From positions 37,460-101,459 of the forward strand of contig CADAYD010000014.1 in assembly GCA_902791985.1 (NCBI GenBank): a stretch of DNA of 64,000 bases, given 5' to 3'. The notes below the pieces were generated by a model. That model was not told the DNA's origin. It ran no database searches and was given only the letters and a program-made list of their open reading frames with translations. Shown piece by piece: positions 1-9,419 of the stretch. Both the position numbers and the translations under genes were made by a program. Within the stretch, counting starts at the first letter, position 1; each line of letters opens with the position of its first letter. The DNA comes from an uncultured bacterium (GTDB lineage: Bacteria > Cyanobacteriota > Vampirovibrionia > Gastranaerophilales > Gastranaerophilaceae).

Positions 1-870
1 CGCTACAAGAACCCGAACCAGATTTTTAATTTTATTTTTAGTGCGGTACAGGGAGGACTTTCTAATTACAAAGAAGGGGGAAATGTAAAAGTATTTTCTC
101 AACCGCAGCCTGTACAAGCCGTTAGTCAAAGTTCTTCGCCGATAGTACAATTCCCGAAAAGCAAAGGCGAAATATATGTTGATAAAGATTCTGATACCAT
201 GTTTGTCCCGCAGCATGTTATGGACAATATGGAGGCAAAATTCAGCCCAAAAACGGACTATTCTTCAAATATTCAACAACATCAGATGTTTGAGGTAAAT
301 TCGCCTATAGAAGAAAACGGGGATAAAATTATAGGTCAGTATAAAGACACTTATATTCTAATTGAAACGCAGGAAGGGCTTGAAATTGTTGATCAACACA
401 TCGCAGAAGAAAGATACAATTACGAAAAACTCCAAAACGATAAAGAAATCGTTTCACAAATGCTTTTTGTGTCTGATGTAATTGAAATTTCCGCATCAGA
501 AAGTGAACTCCTAAAAGAAAATCTGCCAAAATTTGAAAAGTACGGTTATGGGATAGAGTTTGTAAGTGATAGCGAAATTATTTTCCGTAAAATTCCGCAG
601 ATGCTTTCAAAAGTAAATCCGAAAGATATTATTGCAGAGATTTTGCAAAATATTGATGGAAATATTGATTCTATGGAAGAAAATATTTTAAAGACGACTG
701 CATGCAAAGCATCTGTCAAGGCTAATACGCCACTAACAATCTGGCAAATGCAAGAGATAATAAAGAAATGGCGAACAACTAAGATGCCTTATACTTGTCC
801 GCATGGGCGTCCGATTTGCCATACAATCCCGCATAAAGAATTAGCAGGATTTTTCCAAAGGGCAAAATAA
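1..870 (+). CDS. mutL: DNA mismatch repair protein MutL, C-terminal part (5' end outside window)
   Basis: The frame is open from base 1, so the gene begins upstream of the window; the first in-frame ATG at 199 is internal. What remains is the variable linker followed by the C-terminal dimerisation/endonuclease domain. The metal-binding motif DQHIAEERYNYE fits DQHA(X)2E(X)4E with Ala changed to Ile, and the partner motifs ACKAS and CPHGRP are present near the end. This is the pattern of MutL proteins that nick DNA themselves, as in bacteria without MutH. The N-terminal ATPase domain is not visible. ispE starts 3 bases downstream, so the two are probably co-transcribed. Confidence 0.93.
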   Translation, partial: RYKNPNQIFNFIFSAVQGGLSNYKEGGNVKVFSQPQPVQAVSQSSSPIVQFPKSKGEIYVDKDSDTMFVPQHVMDNMEAKFSPKTDYSSNIQQHQMFEVNSPIEENGDKIIGQYKDTYILIETQEGLEIVDQHIAEERYNYEKLQNDKEIVSQMLFVSDVIEISASESELLKENLPKFEKYGYGIEFVSDSEIIFRKIPQMLSKVNPKDIIAEILQNIDGNIDSMEENILKTTACKASVKANTPLTIWQMQEIIKKWRTTKMPYTCPHGRPICHTIPHKELAGFFQRAK

Positions 871-872
871 AT

Positions 873-1703
873 ATGCAATCAATAAATGTTCAATGTCCGG
901 CAAAAATTAATTTGAATTTGAAAATTACGGGAAAACTTGAAAACGGGTATCACGCAATAGAAAGCGTCATGCAAACAATAAGTTTGTATGATTATTTAAC
1001 GATTGAAATTCATGATAGTGATAAAAATGAAATTATCTTGTCAGGAAATAACAACCAAATCACTTATGACGAAACAAATTTAGTTTATAAAGCCGCAAAA
1101 TTGTATCTTGAAACAACGGGAATTAAGAATAAAAAAATAGATATTTATATTGAAAAAAATATACCGGTAGCAGCCGGCATGGGCGGGGGAAGTACTGATT
1201 CTGCAGGGGTTTTGTATGGATTAAATAAAATATTTTTATGCGTAGATATAAAAAATTTAGATAAATTATGTGCAAAACTTGGTTCAGACTTAAATGTATG
1301 TTTTCATGGCGGGCGAATATTAGCGCGTGGGCGTGGTGAAATAATTACTCCGCTTGAATTTGAAGAATTTAACGTAAGTTTAATCAAGCCTATAAACTTG
1401 GGTATTAGTGCTAAAGAGGCTTATACAAAATTTTCGCAAAAAAATAATATACCGTTTACGCTACAGAGTGCTGCTTTTTCTTCGCAAGGAAGAGAAAAGC
1501 GTGAGGATTATGTAAATGACCTTGAATGGGCAGTAATTGAAGATTATCCGCAATTGCAGCATATAAAACAAAAATATCCGCAATCAGTTATGACCGGTTC
1601 AGGTTCTACTTATTTCATAATTAATAATGAGTTTGAACAAGAAACCGGCTACTGGGTAAAAAATAACTTAAAAGCGATTAATTTCGGGGTTAAAGAGATT
1701 TAA
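873..1703 (+). CDS. ispE: 4-diphosphocytidyl-2-C-methyl-D-erythritol kinase
   Basis: IspE phosphorylates CDP-methylerythritol with ATP in the MEP (non-mevalonate) isoprenoid pathway in the cytosol. The 276-residue product has the usual family length. It opens with PAKINLNLKITGK, carries the GHMP-kinase glycine-rich loop PVAAGMGGGSTDSAG near residues 94-108, and has the C-terminal VMTGSGSTYF motif. The ATG lies 3 bases after the mutL stop. Its stop codon directly abuts the stop codon of the convergent proS gene with no spacer, so no separate terminator fits between them. Confidence 0.96.
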   Translation: MQSINVQCPAKINLNLKITGKLENGYHAIESVMQTISLYDYLTIEIHDSDKNEIILSGNNNQITYDETNLVYKAAKLYLETTGIKNKKIDIYIEKNIPVAAGMGGGSTDSAGVLYGLNKIFLCVDIKNLDKLCAKLGSDLNVCFHGGRILARGRGEIITPLEFEEFNVSLIKPINLGISAKEAYTKFSQKNNIPFTLQSAAFSSQGREKREDYVNDLEWAVIEDYPQLQHIKQKYPQSVMTGSGSTYFIINNEFEQETGYWVKNNLKAINFGVKEI

Positions 1704-3446
1704 TTATAATATTTCTTTAACTGCTTTAACAACTTTGTCCACTGCATCTTGTGGAGGGATAGCAAGTTTTTCGCCGTTTGAACGTTCGACAAATTCTACA
1801 TTCCCTTCTGAGATTGTTTTGCCGACAGTTATTCTGAACGGGAAGCCGATTAAATCTGCATCCTTGAATTTTACCCCTGCACGTTCGTTTCTGTCATCTA
1901 ATACCGCTTCAACGCCTGCGCTTAAAAGTTGTTCATAAATCTCATTTGCAACCTTCATCTGTTCATTGTCCTGTGTGCTGACAGGAACAACAACAACATG
2001 ATACGGTGCAATCGCCAAAGGCCATTTGATTCCCCATTCATCATGGTGTGCTTCAACAGCCGCAGCAGCAGTTCTTGTAACCCCGATACCATAGCAGCCC
2101 ATTATATAAGGCTGAGTTTTACCGTTCGCATCAAGATAAACCGCATTCATAGGCGCAGAATACTTTGTGCCGAGTTGGAAAATATTACCGACCTCTATCC
2201 CTCGTGTGACTTTTAACGGTTTTCCGCACTCAGGACAAAAATCACCTGCTTCAACAAGCCTGATATCTTCAACAATTTCAGGCAACTCTATATCAACACC
2301 CCAATTTGCGCCAACCAGGTGTTTATCTGTTTGATTAATTCCGATTACAAAGTTTTTAAGATTTGCAACTGTCTTATCCGCAATGATTTTAACTTCATAC
2401 TCGCCGTATTTTTTCAAACCTTTTGGTCCGATAAACCCTGCAACCGCATCAAAACCGTTTTCTTTCATCATTTCTTCGATTTCGCCTGAGGTTGCAATTC
2501 TTATATCTAATCCGCCGACTGCATTCATCAACTTTGTTTCTTCAACCGCTCTATCTCCTCTAATCAAAGCAACGACAGGTGCTTTGTCGACAATATAAAC
2601 GAGCGATTTGCAAATTACTGTCTGAGGACAGTTTAAAAACTTACTTAAATCTTCTATTGAGCCGACATTTGGAGTGTCAACGATTTTACTTTCGCTAAAA
2701 CTGCCGTCGGTTACAGCATCAGGCAAGTTTGAAACAGCGTGGTTTGAATTTGCACTGTAATCACATTCACAGTAGAAAACGTCGTTTTCGCCCGCATCGG
2801 TGTCGGTTATAACCATAAATTCGTGCGAAACGCTTCCCCCGATTGCACCGGAATCTGATTGAACCGCTTTTGTATCAAGTCCGCAGCGCTTAAAGATATT
2901 TGTATAAGCCTGCCACATATTTTGGTATTCTCTTTCCAAATCTTCCTGCGAAGTTGAGAAAGAATACGCATCTTTCATTATAAATTCGCGGCCTCTTAAA
3001 AGTCCGAAACGAGGGCGGCGTTCATCTCTGAATTTTGACTGAATTTGATAAAGATTAACAGGTAATTGTTTATATGATTTTAGAATATCTCTTGCAACAG
3101 AGGTGATAATTTCTTCGTGTGTCGGTCCAAGACACATTTCTCTGCCGTGTCTGTCTTTCAGACGCATGAGTTCACCGCCGTACGCATTCCATCTGCCTGA
3201 TTCTTCCCAGAGTTCTTTTGGTTGAACAAACGGCATTAAAAGCTCTTGGGCACCTGCTTTATCCATTTCGTCACGAATTATATTTTCAATTTTTTTTAAT
3301 ACTCGCCACATCAAAGGTAAAAATGTATAAACTCCGCTTGTGAGTTTTTTTATATAGCCTGCTCTTGCAAGCATTTTATGTGAAATTACTTCTGCATCTG
3401 ACGGAAATTCTCTCATTGTCTGAACAAACATATTTGACATTTTCAT
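1704..3446 (-). CDS. proS: prolyl-tRNA synthetase
   Basis: Class II synthetase that charges tRNA-Pro. The 580 residues match the bacterial type with an editing (INS) insertion between the class II core motifs. Visible are motif 2-like FRDERRPRFGLLRGREFIMKD, the signature GPTHEEIIT, motif 3 GCYGIGVTRTAAA, and a C-terminal anticodon-binding domain. The insertion domain contains the segment CKSLVYIV typical of the YbaK-like editing fold. A plausible ribosome site AGAGGATTTTAATT precedes the ATG. The gene converges on ispE with abutting stop codons. Confidence 0.96.
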   Translation of the reverse strand: MKMSNMFVQTMREFPSDAEVISHKMLARAGYIKKLTSGVYTFLPLMWRVLKKIENIIRDEMDKAGAQELLMPFVQPKELWEESGRWNAYGGELMRLKDRHGREMCLGPTHEEIITSVARDILKSYKQLPVNLYQIQSKFRDERRPRFGLLRGREFIMKDAYSFSTSQEDLEREYQNMWQAYTNIFKRCGLDTKAVQSDSGAIGGSVSHEFMVITDTDAGENDVFYCECDYSANSNHAVSNLPDAVTDGSFSESKIVDTPNVGSIEDLSKFLNCPQTVICKSLVYIVDKAPVVALIRGDRAVEETKLMNAVGGLDIRIATSGEIEEMMKENGFDAVAGFIGPKGLKKYGEYEVKIIADKTVANLKNFVIGINQTDKHLVGANWGVDIELPEIVEDIRLVEAGDFCPECGKPLKVTRGIEVGNIFQLGTKYSAPMNAVYLDANGKTQPYIMGCYGIGVTRTAAAAVEAHHDEWGIKWPLAIAPYHVVVVPVSTQDNEQMKVANEIYEQLLSAGVEAVLDDRNERAGVKFKDADLIGFPFRITVGKTISEGNVEFVERSNGEKLAIPPQDAVDKVVKAVKEIL

Positions 3447-3505
3447 AATTAAAATCCTCTTTTCTTAATCAGATTTTAACATAAAAATATTTTTAACGTC
3501 AGACA

Positions 3506-3528
3506 GCCTCTCTTTTTTAAGGAGAGGC
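3506..3528. repeat. small palindrome downstream of the LysM gene
   Basis: GCCTCTC and GAGAGGC form a 7-base-pair stem around an A/T-rich loop. It lies between the end of the LysM gene and the start of proS. No T-run follows on the LysM-gene strand, so it does not look like a terminator. It resembles other CTCTCC/GGAGAG palindromes in this window (54938, 56412), suggesting a dispersed repeat. Confidence 0.5.
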
Positions 3529-3561
3529 CGCCATTTATATGTATATCAACTTCACTTGGGT

Positions 3562-4809
3562 CTATTCTTTTAATTTAAGTTTTTGTTTTGGATAAATCAT
3601 TACGTGGTAATTATCCGGTTCAAATTTTAAATTATTGATTTTCATAAGTTCATTTGTATGTTTTAAAATTTCTGCATTTGACGGAACATAATTTTTATTA
3701 TCTTTATTAAGTTCTATAAGATGTGCTTTTGCAATATTCCAAACGCAGTCACCTTTGACTACTTCATAAGTATTTCCGCTGACATTTACTGGTGTATTTG
3801 TATTAGTATTTTGATTTTCTTGTGCGGGCTGTGTTTCCTCTTCTGCAGGTACAGGCGTAACTGTTTCTTCATTCTCTGCCGGAGTTTCTTCCGAGTTAGG
3901 AGGCATTGCAGTATTTGTTGCAGGTATATCTTCTTCATTTACCTTTTGAGCATCTCCTGTTTCCTCAGTACTGTCTTCAAGTTTTGGCATAAATGCTTTT
4001 GATGGCCCGTCCGTTGGTGTTGGTTTATTTTTGTCAGAAAATCTGTCATTAACGTAAGCCCATAGAGCTGCCCCTACAGCAATTACTGCAGCAGCAACAA
4101 GTCCCCATTTTCCTTTTGGAGTCTTAAAAAATGATTTTACCTTGCTCCAACCATTTTTTATTGCATTTTTGGTTTTAGAAAATAATCCGGATGCTCCGTT
4201 TTTCAATTTTGACCAAAAGCTCGGTTTATTTGTTTCATTAACTGTTTCACTAATAATTTGTAATTCCTGATTTGTGCCATGATTTATTACGGCAGGAAGA
4301 TTTGGTGTTGCCGTAGTGTGCGCTGCACTTGCTCCTACTCCTCCTATATTCCCTGAGCCGCTTCCTGAACCTATATTCCCAAAACCTGTGTTGTGTGAAA
4401 ATGTAAATGGATTATTCATATTAAAATTCAAGGCTTCATCAAATATACCTTTATAATTATATTTTGGTTTGTCAATTATTGCCGGTAAATTACGAGTAGT
4501 ACTTCCGGTATTTAAATTTCTGTTTGCTGCTTGTATAATTTTTGCTTCTTCCGGTGTTGCAGATACGTGTGCATGTTTTGCTTTATCATAAACTGTAACA
4601 TGACCTTGTCTGCTTGCCTTTCTAGCAGCTTTTTGCGCAGCTTGTGATTGTCTGCGTTGAATTTGAGAATCTCTGTATGGCTTGTATAACTCTTGCAATT
4701 TAGCATTATCTGCTAATGGAGTGTTCCGTTTGTTACCTGTAGAATATACTACTCTTCCGTTTCCTATCCAACCCGAAGCGGATTCTTGCATACTTGGTAT
4801 GTATGGCAT
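3562..4809 (-). CDS. LysM-domain membrane protein
   Basis: The 415-residue product has a basic, Gln/Lys-rich N-terminal region, a Gly/Ser linker near residues 150-165, one hydrophobic segment (WGLVAAAVIAVGAALWAYV, about residues 235-253), then a Pro/Glu/Thr-rich stalk and a C-terminal LysM module beginning YEVVKGDCVWNIAKAHL. LysM modules bind N-acetylglucosamine polymers such as peptidoglycan. No signal peptide is seen, so a cytoplasmic N-terminus, single membrane pass and periplasmic LysM is the likely layout. The start follows a good ribosome site (AGGGGAAATTAAG). The N-terminal 230 residues match no family I recognise. Confidence 0.75.
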   Translation of the reverse strand: MPYIPSMQESASGWIGNGRVVYSTGNKRNTPLADNAKLQELYKPYRDSQIQRRQSQAAQKAARKASRQGHVTVYDKAKHAHVSATPEEAKIIQAANRNLNTGSTTRNLPAIIDKPKYNYKGIFDEALNFNMNNPFTFSHNTGFGNIGSGSGSGNIGGVGASAAHTTATPNLPAVINHGTNQELQIISETVNETNKPSFWSKLKNGASGLFSKTKNAIKNGWSKVKSFFKTPKGKWGLVAAAVIAVGAALWAYVNDRFSDKNKPTPTDGPSKAFMPKLEDSTEETGDAQKVNEEDIPATNTAMPPNSEETPAENEETVTPVPAEEETQPAQENQNTNTNTPVNVSGNTYEVVKGDCVWNIAKAHLIELNKDNKNYVPSNAEILKHTNELMKINNLKFEPDNYHVMIYPKQKLKLKE

Positions 4810-5007
4810 CTTAATTTCCCCTATGTGTTTATATCCCCTATATTTTTATAAAGTATTTTGAGTTTCAAAAATTGATAAAAATTATATATTTTGTTAATAT
4901 TTGTTAATATTATTTTAAAAAATTAGGTATAGTGGGTATTATGGCTTAACCTTATTTTTGCTATTATAATTTTTGTCTTTATAAAATGATAATTTTAAAG
5001 GGTAATT

Positions 5008-5310
5008 ATGATTATTGAATTAAACGAAGAAAATTTTGATAAAGAAATTGAAACCGGTCTTAGATTAATTGAATTTTATGCTACATGGTGCTCATATTGC
5101 ATGAAGCAAAGAATTGAACTGCAAGAACTTGAAAATTCTGAAATACGAATAGGAATTGTTGATGGAGATGAAAGTCCTAATATTGTAAATAGATACCAAA
5201 TTGATGGTTATCCGACTTTTATTTTGTTTAAAAACGGAGAAAAAATTGTACAATTTTCGGGTTTTCACAAAAAAAGCGAATTGTTAAACAGGATTATGAA
5301 ATATGTTTAA
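5008..5310 (+). CDS. thioredoxin-like protein
   Basis: A 100-residue thioredoxin fold: beta strand RLIEFYATWC, active site CSYC, then the cis-proline segment DGYPTFILFKNGE and a C-terminal helix. The active-site dipeptide Ser-Tyr differs from Gly-Pro of classic thioredoxin, so redox potential and partners may differ. No signal peptide, hence cytosolic. AAAGGG lies just upstream of the ATG, and a TATAAT sits at 4965-4970. Its stop codon overlaps that of the convergent rnhA by 4 bases. It could be a thiol reductase for stress defence; the specific target is unknown. Confidence 0.88.
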   Translation: MIIELNEENFDKEIETGLRLIEFYATWCSYCMKQRIELQELENSEIRIGIVDGDESPNIVNRYQIDGYPTFILFKNGEKIVQFSGFHKKSELLNRIMKYV

Positions 5311-5774
5311 AATTTATCATAAATCAAGTTGTCGCTGTTTGCGGATTCTACAGCCATTTTATCACAGCGTTCGTTATATTCATGTCCTGCATGTCCTTTT
5401 ATCCAGATAAATGTAACATTATGCCCTTCTTTTGCTTTTAATAATCTTTCCCATAAATCTCTGTTTTTAACAGGCTCTTTTTGGGAATTTTTCCAGCCTT
5501 TTTTTATCCAGCCGTCAATCCAATTTTGATTGAATGCGTCAACAAGATATTTTGAATCCGATGTCAATTCGACATCGCAAGGTTTTTTGAGCGCTTCAAG
5601 TCCGACGATTGCTGCAAGAAGCTCCATTCTGTTGTTTGTTGTGTTTTTGAAACCTTGGGAGAGTTCTTTTTTATGAATGTTTCCCGCTTCATCTTCTGCG
5701 ATTAAGATTGTACCGTATCCGCCTTTGCCCGGATTACCGGAACACGCTCCGTCTGTATATATTTTTACTAACAT
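5307..5774 (-). CDS. rnhA: ribonuclease HI
   Basis: Degrades the RNA strand of RNA:DNA hybrids, such as primers and R-loops. The 155 residues are normal length. The catalytic acidic residues appear in order: YTDGACSGNPG, NRMELLA, LTSDSKYLV and the last in NERCDKMA after the WIKGHAGHEYN segment. The ATG is 4 bases after the stop of the upstream UvrD-type helicase gene, so the pair is one transcription unit with linked roles in replication and R-loop removal. The 3' end overlaps the thioredoxin gene tail to tail. Confidence 0.95.
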   Translation of the reverse strand: MLVKIYTDGACSGNPGKGGYGTILIAEDEAGNIHKKELSQGFKNTTNNRMELLAAIVGLEALKKPCDVELTSDSKYLVDAFNQNWIDGWIKKGWKNSQKEPVKNRDLWERLLKAKEGHNVTFIWIKGHAGHEYNERCDKMAVESANSDNLIYDKF

Positions 5775-5778
5775 TTGT

Positions 5779-7782
5779 TTACCCCTCTGTTATATCCCAA
5801 ACTTCTAAAATATCGTCAGGAATTTTATCTAAAAATCTTGACGGTTTTGATAACACCATCCCCATCGAATAATCATACATATCAACGGGATATGAAATAT
5901 ACAAATTATTTTTGGCACGGGTGGTTGCTACATACATTAGTCTTAATTCTTCATCCATTTCTTCTTCGGAATTAAACGAATATGCGCTGGGAAATCGTCC
6001 GTCAACTGCTCCGATTATAAATACGCTGTCCCATTCAAGTCCTTTAGCACTGTGTATGGTTGAAATCGTCAGTGCTTCATCATCTATATTTCTTTTATAC
6101 ATACCTTCAACACTTGCATCAGGAGGATCCAGTGCCATATCACTTAAAAAATCCTCCAAATTTTTGTATTGGGTTGAAAGGTACTGTAGATGTTCCAAAT
6201 CTTTTTCTCGTTTATTAAAATCGTCATATTTGTCTTTTAAAATCGGGCGGTAATATGCTATTATTTCTTCCATTATATGTGCAGGTTTTTTTGTCGAAAG
6301 TGTTGAGCGTTCTTTACTTAAAACATTCAATAACGGTGAAAGACTGTTCAATTTATTTGACGGTAAAAGTTTTATGTCAGGATTAAAATTACCTTTTATA
6401 ACAGGCAAAATATTATTAACTGCTGCATTTCCGATTCCGCGCAGAAGCAGTAAAATTCTTGTAAAACTAATTACATCATCCGGATTAACAAGCACACGCA
6501 GGTGTGATAATACATCTTTTATGTGTGCTGTTTCCATAAATTTCGGGCCGCCAAATTTCCTAAACGGAATAGCCCGTTTTGAGAGCTCGATTTCAAGAGA
6601 GTAAGACATTCTGGCATTTCTTGCCAGAACGCAGATATCGGATAATGGTACATCTTCGTCTAAAAGTTCTAAAATTCGTTGGCAAATAAAATCGGCTTCC
6701 ATCTGGGTATTTTTTGCACAAATTAGTGCAGGTTTGACAGGGGACTCAATTTGTGAAAAAAGTTCTTTGTCATATTTTTCCTTTGCTCTGCCAATAATTG
6801 TATTTGTTAATTTTAGTATATTTTGGGTACTGCGATAATTTTGTTCTAACTTTATTATTTTTGTATCTTTAAATAATTTTGGAAAATCAAAAATGTTTTT
6901 GTAATTTGCACCTCTGAAAGAATAAATACTCTGTGCATCATCCCCAACAGCCATAATGTTTCCGTGTACCGAAGATAAAAGTTTTACGATATCCGCTTGT
7001 AATGTGTTTGTATCTTGGTATTCATCAACCATTATATACTTATATTCGCCTGAAATTTTTTGTCTTAATGTATCATTGTTTTCTAGCAAAATTTTTAGAT
7101 ATACAAGCAAGTCATCATAGTCAAGGATTGAATTTTCACGTTTGTAAGCAACATAATTTTTATGAATTTCAAGGATTTTGTCAATGCAGTGTTCAAATTG
7201 TGGGAATTCATCCTCAATAATTTTTGGGGCTGGAGTAACTTTATTGACACTTTTTGAATACATATCAAGGATTGTTGATTTTTTTGGAAATCTTTTTTCT
7301 TTTTTGGGGAATATTTTGCCGATTATGTGGTTTATAATATCTTCGCAATCACTTCTGTCCATGATGGTAAAATTGTTTTTGAGTTTGAGGGCAGATGCGT
7401 ATTTTCTTAAAATAATGTTCGCAAACGAGTGAAAAGTACCCCCCGCAACTTTTTCACAGCGTTCATCAAGTACGAGTGCAGCACGTGCGAGCATTTCATG
7501 CGCAGCTTTTTTGGTGAAAGTTAAAAGCAAAATGTTATTCGGAGGTGTTCCGTCCTCTATTAGTCTTGCAACGCGGTAGGTCAAAGTTTTGGTTTTCCCT
7601 GAACCCGCACCCGCTATAACAAGCAATGCTCCATCATCTGACATAACAGCTTCAAGTTGTTTTTCGTTTAAATCTTGAGAATAGTTAACTTTGTAATTTT
7701 TAACTTGGGGGGCACGTTTTTTAAGCACATATTTTTTATGTGCGGGTTTAGTTTCTTCTATTGTCGAAAGTTCCTTTGCCAT
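5779..7782 (-). CDS. UvrD/PcrA-family ATP-dependent DNA helicase
   Basis: A superfamily 1A 3'-5' helicase of 667 residues. Motifs in order: Q-motif LNEKQLEAV, Walker A GAGSGKT (residues 58-64), II VDEYQDTN, III GDDAQSIYSFRGA, IV QNYRSTQNI, V STIHSAKGLEW and VI LRLMYVATTRAK. A basic N-terminal extension of about 35 residues precedes the helicase core. The product is shorter than classic PcrA (about 720) and lacks the C-terminal Tudor-like tail. Likely roles are excision repair, mismatch repair or replication restart. The ATG follows ACAGGGGAAATT. rnhA follows 4 bases downstream. Confidence 0.92.
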   Translation of the reverse strand: MAKELSTIEETKPAHKKYVLKKRAPQVKNYKVNYSQDLNEKQLEAVMSDDGALLVIAGAGSGKTKTLTYRVARLIEDGTPPNNILLLTFTKKAAHEMLARAALVLDERCEKVAGGTFHSFANIILRKYASALKLKNNFTIMDRSDCEDIINHIIGKIFPKKEKRFPKKSTILDMYSKSVNKVTPAPKIIEDEFPQFEHCIDKILEIHKNYVAYKRENSILDYDDLLVYLKILLENNDTLRQKISGEYKYIMVDEYQDTNTLQADIVKLLSSVHGNIMAVGDDAQSIYSFRGANYKNIFDFPKLFKDTKIIKLEQNYRSTQNILKLTNTIIGRAKEKYDKELFSQIESPVKPALICAKNTQMEADFICQRILELLDEDVPLSDICVLARNARMSYSLEIELSKRAIPFRKFGGPKFMETAHIKDVLSHLRVLVNPDDVISFTRILLLLRGIGNAAVNNILPVIKGNFNPDIKLLPSNKLNSLSPLLNVLSKERSTLSTKKPAHIMEEIIAYYRPILKDKYDDFNKREKDLEHLQYLSTQYKNLEDFLSDMALDPPDASVEGMYKRNIDDEALTISTIHSAKGLEWDSVFIIGAVDGRFPSAYSFNSEEEMDEELRLMYVATTRAKNNLYISYPVDMYDYSMGMVLSKPSRFLDKIPDDILEVWDITEG

Positions 7783-7908
7783 AATTTCCCCTGTAGAATT
7801 TATTATAGTGTATTTTTAATGCTATTTTCAACTTTATTTATGTAAATTTTTAATAAGTACAGTGCTTAATAATATTATATTTATTCAAAAAAAGTGAATA
7901 ATATTAAT

Positions 7909-8511
7909 ATGAAAAAGATTTTTACGATAATTTTTGGGGTTTTGATATTTTTTATTACCGGAATTTTAGTTGTAAATGCTACTGTGACCAGTGAAACATT
8001 CAAAAATGTAGCGCCGATTTTGGGAGTAACAAAAGGTATAAAAGTTTATATTCCTCCCAAAAACAGACTTTCAGTAACTATGCAGCATGCGTTTATGGAT
8101 TGGCAAAAACATACGAATAATAATTTTACTTTTGAGTATGTCGGAACCCAAAGCACTGCAAATATAACTGTTGTTTTTATTGATTCAGGTATGGTTGATA
8201 TTTGTAAAAGTTCTGGCGCTTTGGGTTGTACAACTTATGCTATTGCAAATACTCTTTACGGGAATAGACGAATTCAAAAAGCAAAAGTTTACATTTCAAT
8301 GAATGACATGTACGGAAAACCTATGACAAATAATCAGGTTTATACAATAATGCTTCACGAAATCGGTCATGCGCTCGGATTACAACATTCGCAAAATCCG
8401 AACAGTCTTATGTATGAGATAACTAATTCTCAAATGGCAGAGGGTCAGGAAATCAGACAAACCGATTTGGATGCTCTTTATAAATTATACGGACTTACTC
8501 CGAAACATTAG
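7909..8511 (+). CDS. matrixin-like secreted zinc metalloprotease
   Basis: The product (about 200 residues from ATG 7909; a GTG at 7894 is an alternative) starts with a hydrophobic signal sequence (IFTIIFGVLIFFITGILVV). Near residues 150-160 it has HEIGHALGLQH, the full HExxHxxGxxH zinc site of metzincins, followed by the Met-turn SLMY. This is a compact catalytic domain of the matrixin/M10 type without a recognisable propeptide Cys switch. It probably acts outside the cytoplasm. The last 17 bases overlap the convergent paralogue at 8495. No clear ribosome site precedes either start. Confidence 0.85.
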   Translation: MKKIFTIIFGVLIFFITGILVVNATVTSETFKNVAPILGVTKGIKVYIPPKNRLSVTMQHAFMDWQKHTNNNFTFEYVGTQSTANITVVFIDSGMVDICKSSGALGCTTYAIANTLYGNRRIQKAKVYISMNDMYGKPMTNNQVYTIMLHEIGHALGLQHSQNPNSLMYEITNSQMAEGQEIRQTDLDALYKLYGLTPKH

Positions 8512-9046
8512 CCGGAGCACTTTTTTCAACGTATGCCCAGCCGTTTACCTGATATAATCTGTATACGTCAGTGTATATGATATCTTGCTGTGAAGTTACA
8601 GGTGTCGCCATTATCCCGAGTTTTCTGCTGGAATCTCTCAAACCCAAGGCGTGGCCTATTTCATGCAGCATTACGGTATAAATCAAATCGTTAGAATTCA
8701 TAGTCGGGTTTGGTGCCATTGTAATGGTAGCGTGTGTGATTGCTCCGCCTTTTACTGTTAAAGCATAAGACCCGATATCTCCGTCTGTTCCGTCAGTTTT
8801 TTCTGCAAATTCGACTTCTATATCTGCGGGTGGGGTTGTTATAAATTCAAATTTCAATCTTCCGTTACATTGGTCGACCCATTTTTGAAACGCTCTCTGC
8901 ATCATTCCCGAATAACTATCCTCAGGAATGTAAACTTTAATTACTTGCTTTTCCCAGTTCGGCCCGTATTTACCAACAGCAAAAGCGTTGGTGCCAAATA
9001 AAAATATTCCTGCAATGATAAATAGTGAAATTATAAACTTCTTCAT
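8495..9046 (-). CDS. matrixin-like secreted metalloprotease with Asp as third zinc ligand
   Basis: A 183-residue paralogue of the neighbour, with an N-terminal signal peptide (FIISLFIIAGIFLFGTNAFA). The zinc motif reads HEIGHALGLRD, so the third ligand is Asp rather than His, as in snapalysin-type HExxHxxGxxD proteases; the Met-turn is GIMA. Both proteins share the KVYIP and MQ.AF..W segments early in the domain. Its ATG overlaps the stop of the upstream XRE regulator by one base (TAATG), implying translational coupling. The 3' end overlaps the opposite-strand paralogue by 17 bases. Confidence 0.84.
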   Translation of the reverse strand: MKKFIISLFIIAGIFLFGTNAFAVGKYGPNWEKQVIKVYIPEDSYSGMMQRAFQKWVDQCNGRLKFEFITTPPADIEVEFAEKTDGTDGDIGSYALTVKGGAITHATITMAPNPTMNSNDLIYTVMLHEIGHALGLRDSSRKLGIMATPVTSQQDIIYTDVYRLYQVNGWAYVEKSAPANVSE

Positions 9047-9255
9047 TATTCTATCCCTTTAAATAGTTCGTTAATATCTATTCCAAGAACCTTAGAAATT
9101 AAATATAAATTTATGGCGTTTGGGATTTGCTTGCCTTTTTCAATTTGACTTATTGAGTTTGTACTCAAATTTACCAACTCTCCCAATTTTTCTTGGGAAA
9201 GTTCTTTTCGATTTCTTTCAGCCTTTATATTTAAACCTAATGCCCTTGTATTCAT
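9046..9255 (-). CDS. XRE-family (Cro/CI-type) helix-turn-helix regulator
   Basis: A 69-residue single-domain DNA-binding protein from ATG 9255; a TTG at 9279 would add 8 residues. The helix-turn-helix reads LSQEKLGELVNLSTNSISQIEKGKQIP, ordinary for XRE repressors. There is no effector or oligomerisation domain. It is translationally coupled to the downstream metalloprotease (TAATG), so it most likely autoregulates and controls that protease. A-rich sequence with repeated ACAAT words lies upstream near 9274-9290 and could hold its operator, but I cannot define the site. Confidence 0.85.
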   Translation of the reverse strand: MNTRALGLNIKAERNRKELSQEKLGELVNLSTNSISQIEKGKQIPNAINLYLISKVLGIDINELFKGIE

Positions 9256-9419
9256 AATATAATTATCGACTATTGACAATTAAATAACAATATGGTATTT
9301 ATGTAAATATTACAAGTTAAGTTGTAAATATATAAATTTAATATGGAAGAATGATTGTGAAAAATAAAATAGCGAGATTTCATTTCTGCATTATTTTGTG
9401 GTATCTGTCATAAAATATC

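Noticed and set aside
1929..2216. Plus-strand open frame inside proS
   Set aside because: Antisense shadow of a well-supported gene; no independent motif.
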